Assembly: GCA_030150135.1 (NCBI GenBank)
Contig: JASLGO010000151.1
Location: 1-22,285 of the forward strand
Length of the DNA: 22,285 nucleotides
Direction: 5' to 3'
From: Aquirhabdus sp.
Lineage (GTDB): Bacteria > Pseudomonadota > Gammaproteobacteria > Pseudomonadales > Moraxellaceae
Of the stretch, positions 6,707 through 15,594 are shown in pieces. Each line of letters opens with the position of its first letter. Within the stretch, counting starts at the first letter, position 1. The translations under genes were made by a program, and so were the position numbers. The notes beneath the pieces are model-generated. The model saw nothing but the letters and a program-made list of their open reading frames with translations. It had not been told where the DNA came from and did not search any database.

Positions 6707-8437
6707 ATGAGTATTATGAATTCAACTGACCTGCCTAAATCGACCACTGCCATGCCTCTCAATTCAGCCGCAAATGGTCAACAAGAACAGCAAGGCAAAG
6801 ATCAGACTGTTGGGCATGATTTCATTCGTACAATCATTGCTGATGACTTGGCAACAGGAAAACATCATCAAATCGTCACTCGCTTCCCACCTGAACCGAA
6901 TGGTTATCTGCATCTAGGTCATGTGAAATCAATTTGCTTAAATTTTGGCATCGCGACCGAAACAAGTGGTCTATGCAATTTACGTCTGGATGACACCAAT
7001 CCCATCGCCGAAGAACAAGAGTATATTGATAATATTGAAAAAGATGTGAAATGGTTAGGATTTCAATGGAATGGTAATGTCCGTCATGCATCAAGCTATT
7101 TTGGTCAACTCTATGATTGGGCGGTACAGCTCATCAAACAAGGTGATGCCTATGTTGACTTACAAACCATTGAGCAAATTCGCTTAAATCGTGGTGACTT
7201 CACTCAAGTCGGTACAAACTCACCGTATCGTGATCAAACTGTTGAAGAAAACCTCGCGTTATTCGACAAGATGAAAAGTGGCGGATTTGAAGTCGGTGCG
7301 GCGGTTCTCCGTGCCAAGATTGATATGGCTAGTCCAAACGTGCACATGCGCGACCCAGTGTTGTATCGGATCTTGAATGTTGAACATCATCAAACAGGTA
7401 ACGAATGGATTATCTATCCAATGTACGACTACGCGCATCCACTAGGTGATGCGATTGAAGGCATTACCCACTCGCTTTGCACGCTTGAATTTGAAGATCA
7501 TCGTCCATTTTATGAATGGGTCATCGACAAGGTCAATACACCAGCGAAACCGCGTCAGATTGAGTTTTCACGCTTAAATGTTGATTACACCCTGACCAGT
7601 AAACGTAAACTGAAAAAACTGGTTGATGATGGTGTCGTAGCAGGTTGGGATGATCCTCGTATGCCTACAGTTGCAGGTATGCGTCGCCGTGGTTTTACAC
7701 CTGAAGGCCTACGTGATTTCTGCCAACGTGTCGGCGTCAGCAAAAATGATGGTGTGGTGGATGTCGGTTTACTTGAATTCTGTATTCGTCAATCGCTTGA
7801 AAATGCTGCGCCACGCGGTATGGCAGTATTACGCCCACTTAAAGTGACACTGACCAATTTACCTGAGGCGCTGACCCTGAAACATGCACGTCATCCCAAT
7901 GTAGATTTGGGCGAACGTGAAATTCCATTGACCTCAGAAATCTATATCGATCGAGCAGATTTCGAAGAAGTGCCACCGAAAGGCTTTAAGCGTTTAGTGC
8001 CAGATGGCGAAGTACGCCTGCGCCATGCGTATGTGATTCGCTGTGATGAAGTGATTAAAGATGTTAATGGCAATGTCATTGAGCTGAAATGCTCGATTGA
8101 TCCTGACACATTAGGCAAAAACCCTGAAGGCCGCAAAGTTAGAGGCGTGATTCAATGGGTTTCTGCAAATGCAGGAATTCCTGCCGAAGTGCGGATTTAT
8201 GATCGTCTGTTTACGCTCGCCAATCCTGAAGAAGGCGATGATTTCATGCAGAACGTGAATACCAACTCAAGAACTGTTCTGCAAGCTTTCGTTGAACCAT
8301 CACTCGCACAAGCCAATAATGGCGACCGCTTTCAGTTTGAACGCGAAGGCTATTTCATTGCCGACGAAAAAGATCATACGACAACGAAGCCTGTGTTTAA
8401 TCGGATTTTAGATTTGAAAGACAGTTGGAAAGGTTAA
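6707..8437 (+). CDS. glnS: Glutaminyl-tRNA synthetase
   Basis: 576 residues from ATG 6707. A class I aminoacyl-tRNA synthetase that charges tRNA-Gln. The HIGH motif is in PPEPNGYLHLGHVKS (HLGH at 69-72). The KMSKS loop is the GlnRS form TSKRK (SKRK at 298-301). The anticodon-binding beta-barrels fill the C-terminal third. Relative to the E. coli enzyme (about 554) there is an N-terminal extension of about 30 residues, rich in Gln/Asn/Ser/Thr, before DFIRTII. The start is unsettled: ATG 6716 (573 residues) is equally possible, a GTG at 6632 keeps the frame open but looks unlikely, and none has a good Shine-Dalgarno. Presence of GlnRS means Gln-tRNA can be made directly rather than only by amidation. 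Confidence 0.97.
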   Translation: MSIMNSTDLPKSTTAMPLNSAANGQQEQQGKDQTVGHDFIRTIIADDLATGKHHQIVTRFPPEPNGYLHLGHVKSICLNFGIATETSGLCNLRLDDTNPIAEEQEYIDNIEKDVKWLGFQWNGNVRHASSYFGQLYDWAVQLIKQGDAYVDLQTIEQIRLNRGDFTQVGTNSPYRDQTVEENLALFDKMKSGGFEVGAAVLRAKIDMASPNVHMRDPVLYRILNVEHHQTGNEWIIYPMYDYAHPLGDAIEGITHSLCTLEFEDHRPFYEWVIDKVNTPAKPRQIEFSRLNVDYTLTSKRKLKKLVDDGVVAGWDDPRMPTVAGMRRRGFTPEGLRDFCQRVGVSKNDGVVDVGLLEFCIRQSLENAAPRGMAVLRPLKVTLTNLPEALTLKHARHPNVDLGEREIPLTSEIYIDRADFEEVPPKGFKRLVPDGEVRLRHAYVIRCDEVIKDVNGNVIELKCSIDPDTLGKNPEGRKVRGVIQWVSANAGIPAEVRIYDRLFTLANPEEGDDFMQNVNTNSRTVLQAFVEPSLAQANNGDRFQFEREGYFIADEKDHTTTKPVFNRILDLKDSWKG

Positions 8438-8452
8438 TGAGCTAATCACAAT

Positions 8453-8490
8453 AAAAAAGCCCTCTTTGATTATCAAATGAAGGCTTTTTT
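8453..8490. terminator. Bidirectional terminator between glnS and the GGDEF gene
   Basis: AAAAAAGCC (8453-8461) pairs with GGCTTTTTT (8482-8490). An inner TTTGA/TCAAA stem (8465-8477) completes a long hairpin with A and T tracts on the two flanks. It lies between two convergent genes, 15 bases past glnS and 12 past the end of the diguanylate cyclase gene, and can serve both. Confidence 0.9.
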
Positions 8491-8502
8491 ATGGCTTAGA
8501 TC

Positions 8503-9438
8503 TCACCCACTGCACACTTGCCCTCGCCCTTTTCGCTTGGCTTGGTATAAGCGTGCATCCGCACGTTGTAGCAACTCATCAGATGTACGCTCTCCGACAA
8601 AATCCTCAGAAGCAACACCCACAGAAATAGACACAAACTGATCTAAATTCGATCTGACATGTTCAATTTTGAGAGATTTAACCGCATCGAGTAATGCATT
8701 TGCGATCACTGTTGCTCCTGTCAGATCCGTTTCTGGCAGCAAACACACAAACTCCTCTCCACCATAACGCGCAAGTAGGTCATAAGGACGTAAAATTCGC
8801 GTTTTTAATGCGCGTGCAACAGCCCGTAAACAATCATCACCCATCTGATGCCCATAGTGATCATTATAGAGTTTGAAGTAATCAATATCGATCATAATCA
8901 AAGACAAAGGCTGTTGACTACGTTTGCAGCGTCGCCATTCAGCATCTAGGCGTTCATCAAACAAACGACGATTAGCAATCCCCGTTAAACCATCAACAAA
9001 TGCCAGATTATGCAATAAATCAAATTGAAATTTTAACGTCAGATGAGCACGCACACGATTTTGTAATGTCATCGGATTCACGGGTTTATTGACAAAATCA
9101 ACACCTCCAGCGAGCCAACAAGCATTTTCATGATCAGGATGATTATTTGCCGTCACAAAAATAACTGGAATACTCTGTGTATCTACATTTTGTTTTAACC
9201 GTCGACATACTTCTAAGCCATCCATCCCAGACATTTCTACATCAAGTAAAACAAGATCTGGCGGGGTGTTATGACAAAAATCTAAGGCTTGTTGTCCATT
9301 AGTCGCCATAAATACATCATGCGTATCGGCAAAGATTTGGTGGATCGCTTGGATATTAATGGGTTGATCGTCAACAACCAATAAACGTCCACGCCGTTGA
9401 TTAAAATCATAGGATGGGAAAATTTTAGCATTCATCAT
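8503..9438 (-). CDS. REC-GGDEF response regulator, diguanylate cyclase
   Basis: 311 residues from ATG 9438. It makes c-di-GMP from two GTP. The N-terminal receiver (about 18-135) has acidic pair Asp23/Asp24, phosphoacceptor Asp66 (LVLLDVEMSGMDG) and Lys118 (NKP). The GGDEF domain (about 145-305) has DGLTGIANRR, IDIDYFK and an intact active loop RYGGEEF (226-230). RPYD at 217-220, five residues before GGEEF, is a complete inhibitory I-site, so product feedback is expected. The start codon is one base after the kinase stop, with GGAGAG at 9448-9453 inside the kinase gene, so translation is probably coupled. The frame extends to ATG 9474 inside the kinase gene, but that start lacks a Shine-Dalgarno. 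The architecture resembles PleD/WspR outputs. The likely phosphodonor is the adjacent kinase. Confidence 0.94.
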   Translation of the reverse strand: MMNAKIFPSYDFNQRRGRLLVVDDQPINIQAIHQIFADTHDVFMATNGQQALDFCHNTPPDLVLLDVEMSGMDGLEVCRRLKQNVDTQSIPVIFVTANNHPDHENACWLAGGVDFVNKPVNPMTLQNRVRAHLTLKFQFDLLHNLAFVDGLTGIANRRLFDERLDAEWRRCKRSQQPLSLIMIDIDYFKLYNDHYGHQMGDDCLRAVARALKTRILRPYDLLARYGGEEFVCLLPETDLTGATVIANALLDAVKSLKIEHVRSNLDQFVSISVGVASEDFVGERTSDELLQRADARLYQAKRKGRGQVCSG

Positions 9439-9439
9439 C

Positions 9440-12400
9440 TTATTGATCTCTCCATAATGCCTTAAGATCTTCACAACAGCTTAAAGCTGCTGGGAAATCC
9501 AATTGATTCATCGCCTGCGCCAATGCATGAAACTGATCAGGATAATATGCAGCGTATTTGCTCTTTAATTGTTCATAAATACTCATAGCTTGCATATTAG
9601 AGTCACTTAATAAACGCATTAATGGTTCAAGATCGGCAAGAACCGGCTGGATCTGCTCGCTGCTCGCTGAAAGTTGTGATGCAAACAGCTCGCTATTCAT
9701 TTCCTGAGCGACTAATTGAGTCTGTTCAATGGTTTGCTCTACAAGTCTTCTAAATCCAAGCCATTCATTCATGAATGATTGTATCGAACTATTTTCTGCA
9801 TTTGCGACAACACGATGTAACGTCATAGCTCCTATCGTTCCTGCCAGTCCTTTGAAAGCATGCAGTATTTGCCTTAATTTTTCTTGTTGATCTGAGCGAG
9901 TTGCATCATCATTAACCTGAGCTGTCTCTTCATTAATACGAACCAGATCAGTCAGTTGTAACAAAAACATCGATGCATCTCTGCCAAAATTCAGTAATGC
10001 ATTGCCATAAACGCTTTTATTCCCACCAAAGCGGCGTAGAGCCTCCTGAACATCTAGGTCTGCTGATTCCGAATAATGGGCAACTCGATCATGAATCTCT
10101 GTTTCAGCTTCATGTGTAGAATCTTTCCCTAGCAAATTATTAATCACAGTAACCAATTGCGTTAGATCAAAAGGCTTACCAACATGGTCATTCATACCAG
10201 CCTCAATCGCCGCATCTCGATCTGTTGCTAAGGCATTTGCAGTTAGTGCGATAATCGGTAATTTTTCTTGTGAAAAGGATTTACGAATTTCTCGTGTCGC
10301 GGTATAGCCATCCATATCAGGCATTTGGATGTCCATCAGCACGACATCAAGCTTACTCTGCACGACTGCCTCAATCCCAGCACGGCCATTATTTGCAACT
10401 GTGACCACAGCGCCTTCAGCACTCAGCAACTCAAACGCAACTTGCCGATTGGTTGGATTGTCTTCTACAACTAAAATACGAATTCCGAGAAGCCGTTGAT
10501 TTGTAAGCTTAGGACGTTTAACTTCGTACATCGCATTGCGCCCTGCTCGTGCATCAGCAATCGCATCAAATAGCATCGACGCCGTAATTGGCTTGACTAA
10601 GAAACCATCTAATTGTGCAGACAATTGCTCCTGCTGTTCAGAAGTCTTACTTCGATCTGCGGCTGTAATCATAACAATTAATGGAGAGATTGATTCCGCG
10701 TAGAATTGTTTCAACTTCGCCGTCGTTTCCCAGCCATCCATTTCGGGCATTCGCCAATCGACAAGCACAACATCATAAGCTTCACTTGCGGATTCAGCAT
10801 CACTCAGCATGGTTAAAGCGGCTGTACCACTTGCAGCTTCATGGGCTAACCAGCCAAATTGACTCACCATTGATGCCAAAATCTGTCGTGCCTGTTGATT
10901 ATCATCGATAACTAACACACGTAGACCTCTTAACTCAGCAACTGCGGACTCAGCTGGAATTTCAGGACCTTCTGCGGGTGTACATGGAATACTGAAATGA
11001 AAGGTCGTACCCACACCAAGTTTACTTTCAAACCCAATTTCGCCGCCCATCATCCGCACAAGTCGCTGACTGATGGCTAATCCTAAACCACTGCCGCCAT
11101 AACGACGTGCGGTTGATGACTCCGCTTGTGAGAAACCATCAAATATATGTTGCTGTGCTTCAGGTGCAATACCAATTCCTGTATCACGCACAGCAATTGC
11201 AAGTTGTGATTCCTGTGACACAGATTCTTTAATCAAACGCACGGTGACTACGATTTCCCCCACTTCCGTGAATTTGACCGCATTTCCAGCGATATTAATC
11301 AAAACCTGCTGCAAGCGTAGTGCATCGCCCATAATCCATTTAGGCGTTAAAGGATCTATATCAAATAATACTTCAACATCCTTTTGACCAACATTCGCTG
11401 CGAGTATGACACCGACATCACGCAATAATTTATCAAAATTAAAAGCATGAATATCCAGCATTAATTTACCTGCTTCAACCTTGGAAAAGTCCAAAATATC
11501 ATTGAGAATGCCGAGTAATGCTTGTGCTGCAATTTCTGTTTTTGTCACATAATCTAATTGTCGTCCATCTAAATCTGTTCGATGCAGCAACTGTTGCATC
11601 CCTAAAATAGCATTCATCGGTGTACGGATTTCATGGCTCATATTGGCCAGAAAAGCAGACTTGGCAAGGTTGGCGGCGTTCGCATTTTCCGTCGCTTCGC
11701 GCAAAGATGCTTCATGCTCGAACTGAGCAGTAACATCTCGATTAAAACCAGACATAATCAATGGCTTGCCATCATCTCCAAATTCCATAAGTCCAGCAGC
11801 CTGCATATATCGGATACTGCCATCTGCCAGAATCATTCGGAATATTGAGTTATAGGGCTCTAAACCATCTGTAGCACGTTGCAGTGCATGCATTGACTCA
11901 GCCAGATCATCTGGATGTACCGATACACGCCAATATTCACGGTACGAATCAGGATGAGCATCAGGAGGGACGTTGTACATCTCCTTCATCCGCTCACTCC
12001 AAATACGGGTATTGTCACGCACATTCCACGACCACGTGCCAAGATCCGCGACTTGAATTGCTTTATTTAAGTGGTCAGTCAATGATTGTAAATTTTGGCG
12101 ATCTTTTCGTTGCTGGGAATTATCGATCCCCATCCCCAAAAAACCTTTGATACGACCATTTTTGTCACGCCATGCCGTGATATTCAGGAACATGGGGAAC
12201 CGCGTTCCATCCTTACGAATGAATGTCCATTCATGCTCATTAGGCAGTCCTCTGACTGTACGAGCAGTAAACGCAGACATACCGACAGGAATGGTTTCAC
12301 CAAACTCAATCGATACTGCAGCCGCATAGGCTTCAGCTTCCGCCATATCATGGAATCTTGCCGATGTCTGGCCAATCATTTCAGCTTCACTATAACCAAG

Positions 12401-14077
12401 CATTCGTTCTGCAGCAGGATTAAATAGCGTAATATGACCCTCAGGATCAGCAGCCATAATTGCCAAACCCGCATTGTCCAAAATCGCACGTTGTAATTGT
12501 GAAAATGCCTCGATCTTTTCTGTACGCTCAATCACTTGCTGCTCTAACGACTCATTTAATCGTTGGATACGTTGTTCTGCCAAATTTTGTTCAGTAATAT
12601 CACGTACCGTTTTTGCTACACCAATTACAAGACCACTGGCATTATGAATAGGAGCCATCGTAATAGAGGCATCAAAAAATGTTCCATTTTTCTGTAAATA
12701 AGCTGTTTTAATATTGGGAATTGTCCGACCAAGACTCACTTGTAACTGATAGTTTTCTTCATCAACATCTGGAATTCGCGACAAACATAGTTCTCGCTCG
12801 TTTTTACCCAGCGCTTCAGAAGCATCATAACCAAACATCTGTTCAGCGCTTTTGTTCCAACTGGTGATAATTCCAGACATCGACAAACCAATAATGGCAT
12901 CATTAGAACTTTCTACAATTGCCGCAATCCGTGCTTGCGCAACCTGCGTTTTTGTTCGTTGACGCCAATACACCCAAAATGCGCCGCCCATCAAAAGAGC
13001 CGATCCCACAATCGCAGCGATTAGCGCTTCAAGACGCTCCGTGACGATATCTGAAACAAAACTATCTCGTACCACCATATGAAGGTTAAGCACGCGATGT
13101 GGGTCATGTGCATCAAGCCGCAAGGCCTGAGAGTAGACATGGACATAAGTGGTATTAGAGTCAACCTTTAAATCATAATCTTGAAGATGTTTAATATCCT
13201 GAGGAACATCTGTACGCAACTTAAAATTATCCTGCCAACGGTGACGGGCACCTAGTTCAAAACCGAAGTTCTGCGCTGCATTCGGGCTTTGTAAATAATC
13301 ACCCTCACTATTGGTCAAATAAACTTTAAAGCCATTAAATAAATTAGCCGTTAATGCAGACATCATTGAATCTGCTCTAATATTGATAACAATGATGCCA
13401 AATAACCGACCATCGGAACTAAATATAGGTGTTGAAGCACTTAATGTTGGAATATGAGAGTTTTCAACTTTATTATGATCTTGATTGATTTTAATATCAG
13501 AGAGATAAACCTCACCTTGTTTCAGCTTAATAGCTTCTTGGAAATACTTTTGTGAGGCTTTCGACTGTAAATCTGCGGCAGATCGCAATGCAACTTGTTC
13601 TCCTACCCGATCAACACCCAACAACTCTTTTCCATCATTTGAGACACCAATTAAACGAACTTTCATTACATCTGGATTTGCCATAGCGAATCCAATAAAA
13701 ATCGGTGTTAGACGATTTTGCCAAGACTCCAGCGAACTGTCTCCTTCCACATCAAACCCGCCATGAAATGTCGCTCGCACGATACCTTGCACTTCGGGGA
13801 GTGTTGCCAAAAAACGAGTATTTCGTTGTAAATTACTGATCGGAACCTGTAGTGCTGCGGTTCGTAAATGTGCTTGAGACGATAATCGAGTATCTAGAGT
13901 GTCTAATGTTTGTTGACGAATATAATGACTATAAAAAATCATTAATATGTAAATGATCATTAATACTGCACATGCGCCTAGAAGCTGGTATAGGACTTTT
14001 CCTGAAATGGCGAATTGCCTAACGCCCACAGGACTATAATCAGAATTCAATTGCGCAGGGCGCTTAATAAAAGACAA
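9440..14077 (-). CDS. Hybrid sensor histidine kinase: sensor-PAS-PAS-PAS-HisKA-HATPase-REC-REC-Hpt
   Basis: 1545 residues. Order seen: TM1 (about 29-50); a periplasmic Cache-like sensor (about 55-345) with KYFQEAI and TPIFSSDGRLFGIIVINI; TM2 (about 350-370); three PAS/PAC regions (about 382-495, 525-655, 670-785). The kinase core has phosphoacceptor His815 in FLANMSHEIRTPMN, N-box NIAGNAVKFT, DTGIGIAPEA, and the SGLGLAI ATP lid. Receiver 1 has Asp1107 (VDWRMPEMDG) and Lys1162; receiver 2 has Asp1249 (LMDIQMPDMDG) and Lys1301. The C-terminal Hpt has His1406 in HAFKG. All phosphorelay residues are present. The start is TTG 14077 with a strong AAGGAG 6 bases upstream (14084-14089). It is first in an operon with the diguanylate cyclase. 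The ligand cannot be told from sequence. Confidence 0.95.
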   Translation of the reverse strand: MSFIKRPAQLNSDYSPVGVRQFAISGKVLYQLLGACAVLMIIYILMIFYSHYIRQQTLDTLDTRLSSQAHLRTAALQVPISNLQRNTRFLATLPEVQGIVRATFHGGFDVEGDSSLESWQNRLTPIFIGFAMANPDVMKVRLIGVSNDGKELLGVDRVGEQVALRSAADLQSKASQKYFQEAIKLKQGEVYLSDIKINQDHNKVENSHIPTLSASTPIFSSDGRLFGIIVINIRADSMMSALTANLFNGFKVYLTNSEGDYLQSPNAAQNFGFELGARHRWQDNFKLRTDVPQDIKHLQDYDLKVDSNTTYVHVYSQALRLDAHDPHRVLNLHMVVRDSFVSDIVTERLEALIAAIVGSALLMGGAFWVYWRQRTKTQVAQARIAAIVESSNDAIIGLSMSGIITSWNKSAEQMFGYDASEALGKNERELCLSRIPDVDEENYQLQVSLGRTIPNIKTAYLQKNGTFFDASITMAPIHNASGLVIGVAKTVRDITEQNLAEQRIQRLNESLEQQVIERTEKIEAFSQLQRAILDNAGLAIMAADPEGHITLFNPAAERMLGYSEAEMIGQTSARFHDMAEAEAYAAAVSIEFGETIPVGMSAFTARTVRGLPNEHEWTFIRKDGTRFPMFLNITAWRDKNGRIKGFLGMGIDNSQQRKDRQNLQSLTDHLNKAIQVADLGTWSWNVRDNTRIWSERMKEMYNVPPDAHPDSYREYWRVSVHPDDLAESMHALQRATDGLEPYNSIFRMILADGSIRYMQAAGLMEFGDDGKPLIMSGFNRDVTAQFEHEASLREATENANAANLAKSAFLANMSHEIRTPMNAILGMQQLLHRTDLDGRQLDYVTKTEIAAQALLGILNDILDFSKVEAGKLMLDIHAFNFDKLLRDVGVILAANVGQKDVEVLFDIDPLTPKWIMGDALRLQQVLINIAGNAVKFTEVGEIVVTVRLIKESVSQESQLAIAVRDTGIGIAPEAQQHIFDGFSQAESSTARRYGGSGLGLAISQRLVRMMGGEIGFESKLGVGTTFHFSIPCTPAEGPEIPAESAVAELRGLRVLVIDDNQQARQILASMVSQFGWLAHEAASGTAALTMLSDAESASEAYDVVLVDWRMPEMDGWETTAKLKQFYAESISPLIVMITAADRSKTSEQQEQLSAQLDGFLVKPITASMLFDAIADARAGRNAMYEVKRPKLTNQRLLGIRILVVEDNPTNRQVAFELLSAEGAVVTVANNGRAGIEAVVQSKLDVVLMDIQMPDMDGYTATREIRKSFSQEKLPIIALTANALATDRDAAIEAGMNDHVGKPFDLTQLVTVINNLLGKDSTHEAETEIHDRVAHYSESADLDVQEALRRFGGNKSVYGNALLNFGRDASMFLLQLTDLVRINEETAQVNDDATRSDQQEKLRQILHAFKGLAGTIGAMTLHRVVANAENSSIQSFMNEWLGFRRLVEQTIEQTQLVAQEMNSELFASQLSASSEQIQPVLADLEPLMRLLSDSNMQAMSIYEQLKSKYAAYYPDQFHALAQAMNQLDFPAALSCCEDLKALWRDQ

Positions 14078-14083
14078 TCGAAA

Positions 14084-14089
14084 CTCCTT
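14084..14089 (-). promoter_or_regulatory. Strong ribosome binding site fixing the TTG start of the sensor kinase
   Basis: AAGGAG on the minus strand, 6 bases before TTG 14077. A strong Shine-Dalgarno next to a weak start codon supports this start over internal ATGs and keeps TM1 in the protein. Confidence 0.75.
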
Positions 14090-14124
14090 AAATGGATCAC
14101 TTGGATTTCCATATCATGCTTTAG

Positions 14125-14130
14125 AGTATA
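14125..14130 (-). promoter_or_regulatory. Possible -10 box of the kinase/GGDEF operon
   Basis: TATACT on the minus strand, about 48 bases before the kinase start. The matching -35 region (near TTTATT) is poor, so this is a tentative placement. It lies downstream of the acyl-CoA dehydrogenase terminator, so the operon should have its own promoter in the 14078-14230 stretch. Confidence 0.35.
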
Positions 14131-14230
14131 ACGTGCCCTGATTACCGAATAAAATATGCGAGATTATTAACTTATATTAATACAATCATTATGAAATGAG
14201 TGAAAAACAAAAATAGATACCACACTTAAC

Positions 14231-14258
14231 AAGAAGCCCAGAATTATCTGGGCTTCTT
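14231..14258 (-). terminator. Hairpin terminator after the acyl-CoA dehydrogenase
   Basis: AAGAAGCCCAGA (14231-14242) pairs perfectly with TCTGGGCTTCTT (14247-14258) across a 4-base loop, a 12-bp stem. It starts about 18 bases past the gene end. The downstream T-tract on the minus strand is interrupted (TTCTTGTT). Confidence 0.8.
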
Positions 14259-14276
14259 AATACAACAAATCAAAAA

Positions 14277-15419
14277 TCAACGACCTAAAATATCGCGTGC
14301 TACAACTTCTTTCATAATTTCATTTGTACCGCCGTAGATACGTTGAATACGTGCATCCACATAGAAACGAGAAATTGGATATTCTGTCATATAGCCGTAG
14401 CCACCAAACATTTGCAGCAAGTTATCAGCAACTTTACATTGCACATCTGATGCATGAGCTTTTACAGCAGCGGCGGTCGGCACATCAAGTTGACCGTTCA
14501 TATATAACTCAGTACTTTGGCGAACAAATGCTTCTGTTGCAAGTGCATCAATTTTTGCTTGAGCAAGTGTAAAACGTGTGTTTTGCAGCTTGGCAATAGA
14601 CTGTCCAAATGCTTGACGCTCATTCACATAATTAATCGTCACATCAATTGCACCAAAAATTGATCCCAATGCCGTCACTGCAATTCCCAAACGCTCGCGT
14701 GGTAAGTTTTGCATTAAATAAGCAAAACCCTGTCCTGCGCCGCCAAGTAATTGATCTTTTGGCACTTTAACATTATCAAAGAATAATTCTGATGTATCCT
14801 GACTATGCAAACCAATTTTGTCGAGATTCGTTCCTTTCTTGAAGCCTTCCAAAGTTGTATCGACTAGCAACAAAGATACACCTTTCGCACGAGCAGCAGG
14901 ATCTGTCTTTGCTGCAATAATCACGAGTCCAGCATGTTGACCATTCGAAATAAAGGTTTTAGAACCATTCAAGACATAATGATCGCCGTTCAAAATTGCT
15001 GTACTACGTAATGCTTGTAAATCAGAACCTGCGCCTGGCTCAGTCATTCCGATCGCACCAACGACTTCACCACTGACTAATTTTGGAATCCAATAATGCT
15101 TTTGTTCTTCAGTACCAATATGCAACACATAAGGAGCAGTAATTTCAGAATGCACAGAAATCGCTGTCGATAATGAACCGTAGCCTGCACGTGCAGCCTC
15201 TTCAACCAACATCAATGAGTAGTTTACTGGAACACCGTAACCACCGTATTCTTCTGGCATATCGACGCAGAGATAGCCGTTTTCGCCCAGCTTATTCCAC
15301 ACTTCACGCGGCATAATGCCTTCTTTTTCCCATGTCGCATAATATGGCTCAATGTTATCCAACATAAAACGGCGAAAATTATCACGAAATAGTTCCAGAT
15401 CTGCATCATGAGCCAACAT
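14277..15419 (-). CDS. Acyl-CoA dehydrogenase, long-chain (LCAD) type
   Basis: 380 residues. A soluble FAD flavoenzyme for the first step of beta-oxidation, trans-2,3-dehydrogenation of acyl-CoA with electrons passed to ETF. Family signatures are IGMTEPGAGSDL (124-134), NGSKTFISNG and FGGYGYMTEYP. At the C-terminus the motif reads IYGGTNEIMKE, where MCAD/SCAD have the catalytic Glu (YEGT); here that site is Gly363. LCAD and isovaleryl-CoA dehydrogenase instead use a Glu in helix G, matching RERLGIA here (Glu242). Overall the protein follows mammalian LCAD closely, including NYV..RQAFG and YVDARIQ. Substrate length is inferred only. The start is ATG 15419 with AAGGA about 7 bases upstream. It stands alone and diverges from the YbiB-like gene. 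Confidence 0.93.
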   Translation of the reverse strand: MLAHDADLELFRDNFRRFMLDNIEPYYATWEKEGIMPREVWNKLGENGYLCVDMPEEYGGYGVPVNYSLMLVEEAARAGYGSLSTAISVHSEITAPYVLHIGTEEQKHYWIPKLVSGEVVGAIGMTEPGAGSDLQALRSTAILNGDHYVLNGSKTFISNGQHAGLVIIAAKTDPAARAKGVSLLLVDTTLEGFKKGTNLDKIGLHSQDTSELFFDNVKVPKDQLLGGAGQGFAYLMQNLPRERLGIAVTALGSIFGAIDVTINYVNERQAFGQSIAKLQNTRFTLAQAKIDALATEAFVRQSTELYMNGQLDVPTAAAVKAHASDVQCKVADNLLQMFGGYGYMTEYPISRFYVDARIQRIYGGTNEIMKEVVARDILGR

Positions 15420-15491
15420 AGAAAATCCTTGAGAGCTTGTGTGGATGAAAGAATGAATAGAAAAAACAAACAGCGTCTAACGATTGTACTG

Positions 15492-15497
15492 ATTATA
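15492..15497 (-). promoter_or_regulatory. Possible -10 box of the acyl-CoA dehydrogenase gene
   Basis: A consensus TATAAT on the minus strand, 73 bases before the start codon in the 175-base divergent gap. I see no good -35 at the standard spacing, so activator dependence or a different promoter is possible. Confidence 0.35.
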
Positions 15498-15594
15498 AAC
15501 CAATCCCGCGTTATGATGGATTGATAAATTGATTCAGAACCATTGATCTAATTTACAATATCGATTGCATCATTAAATTGGATGACATATAGCC

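Noticed and set aside
9411..9420. AGGATGGGAA resembling the REP head
   Set aside because: Inside the coding start of the REC-GGDEF gene, with no matching ACCCATC arm nearby; a chance match.
12095..12427. 110-residue plus-strand ORF inside the sensor kinase
   Set aside because: Antisense to the second PAS region of the kinase; no motif and no ribosome site.
9440..14077. Kinase identified as BarA/GacS
   Set aside because: It has three PAS regions, no clear HAMP segment, two receivers and a coupled GGDEF partner, unlike BarA/GacS. Left unnamed.
15420..15594. LexA-type operator ahead of the YbiB-like gene
   Set aside because: E. coli ybiB is in the LexA regulon, but no CTGT-N8-ACAG-like sequence is present, and Acinetobacter is thought to lack LexA.
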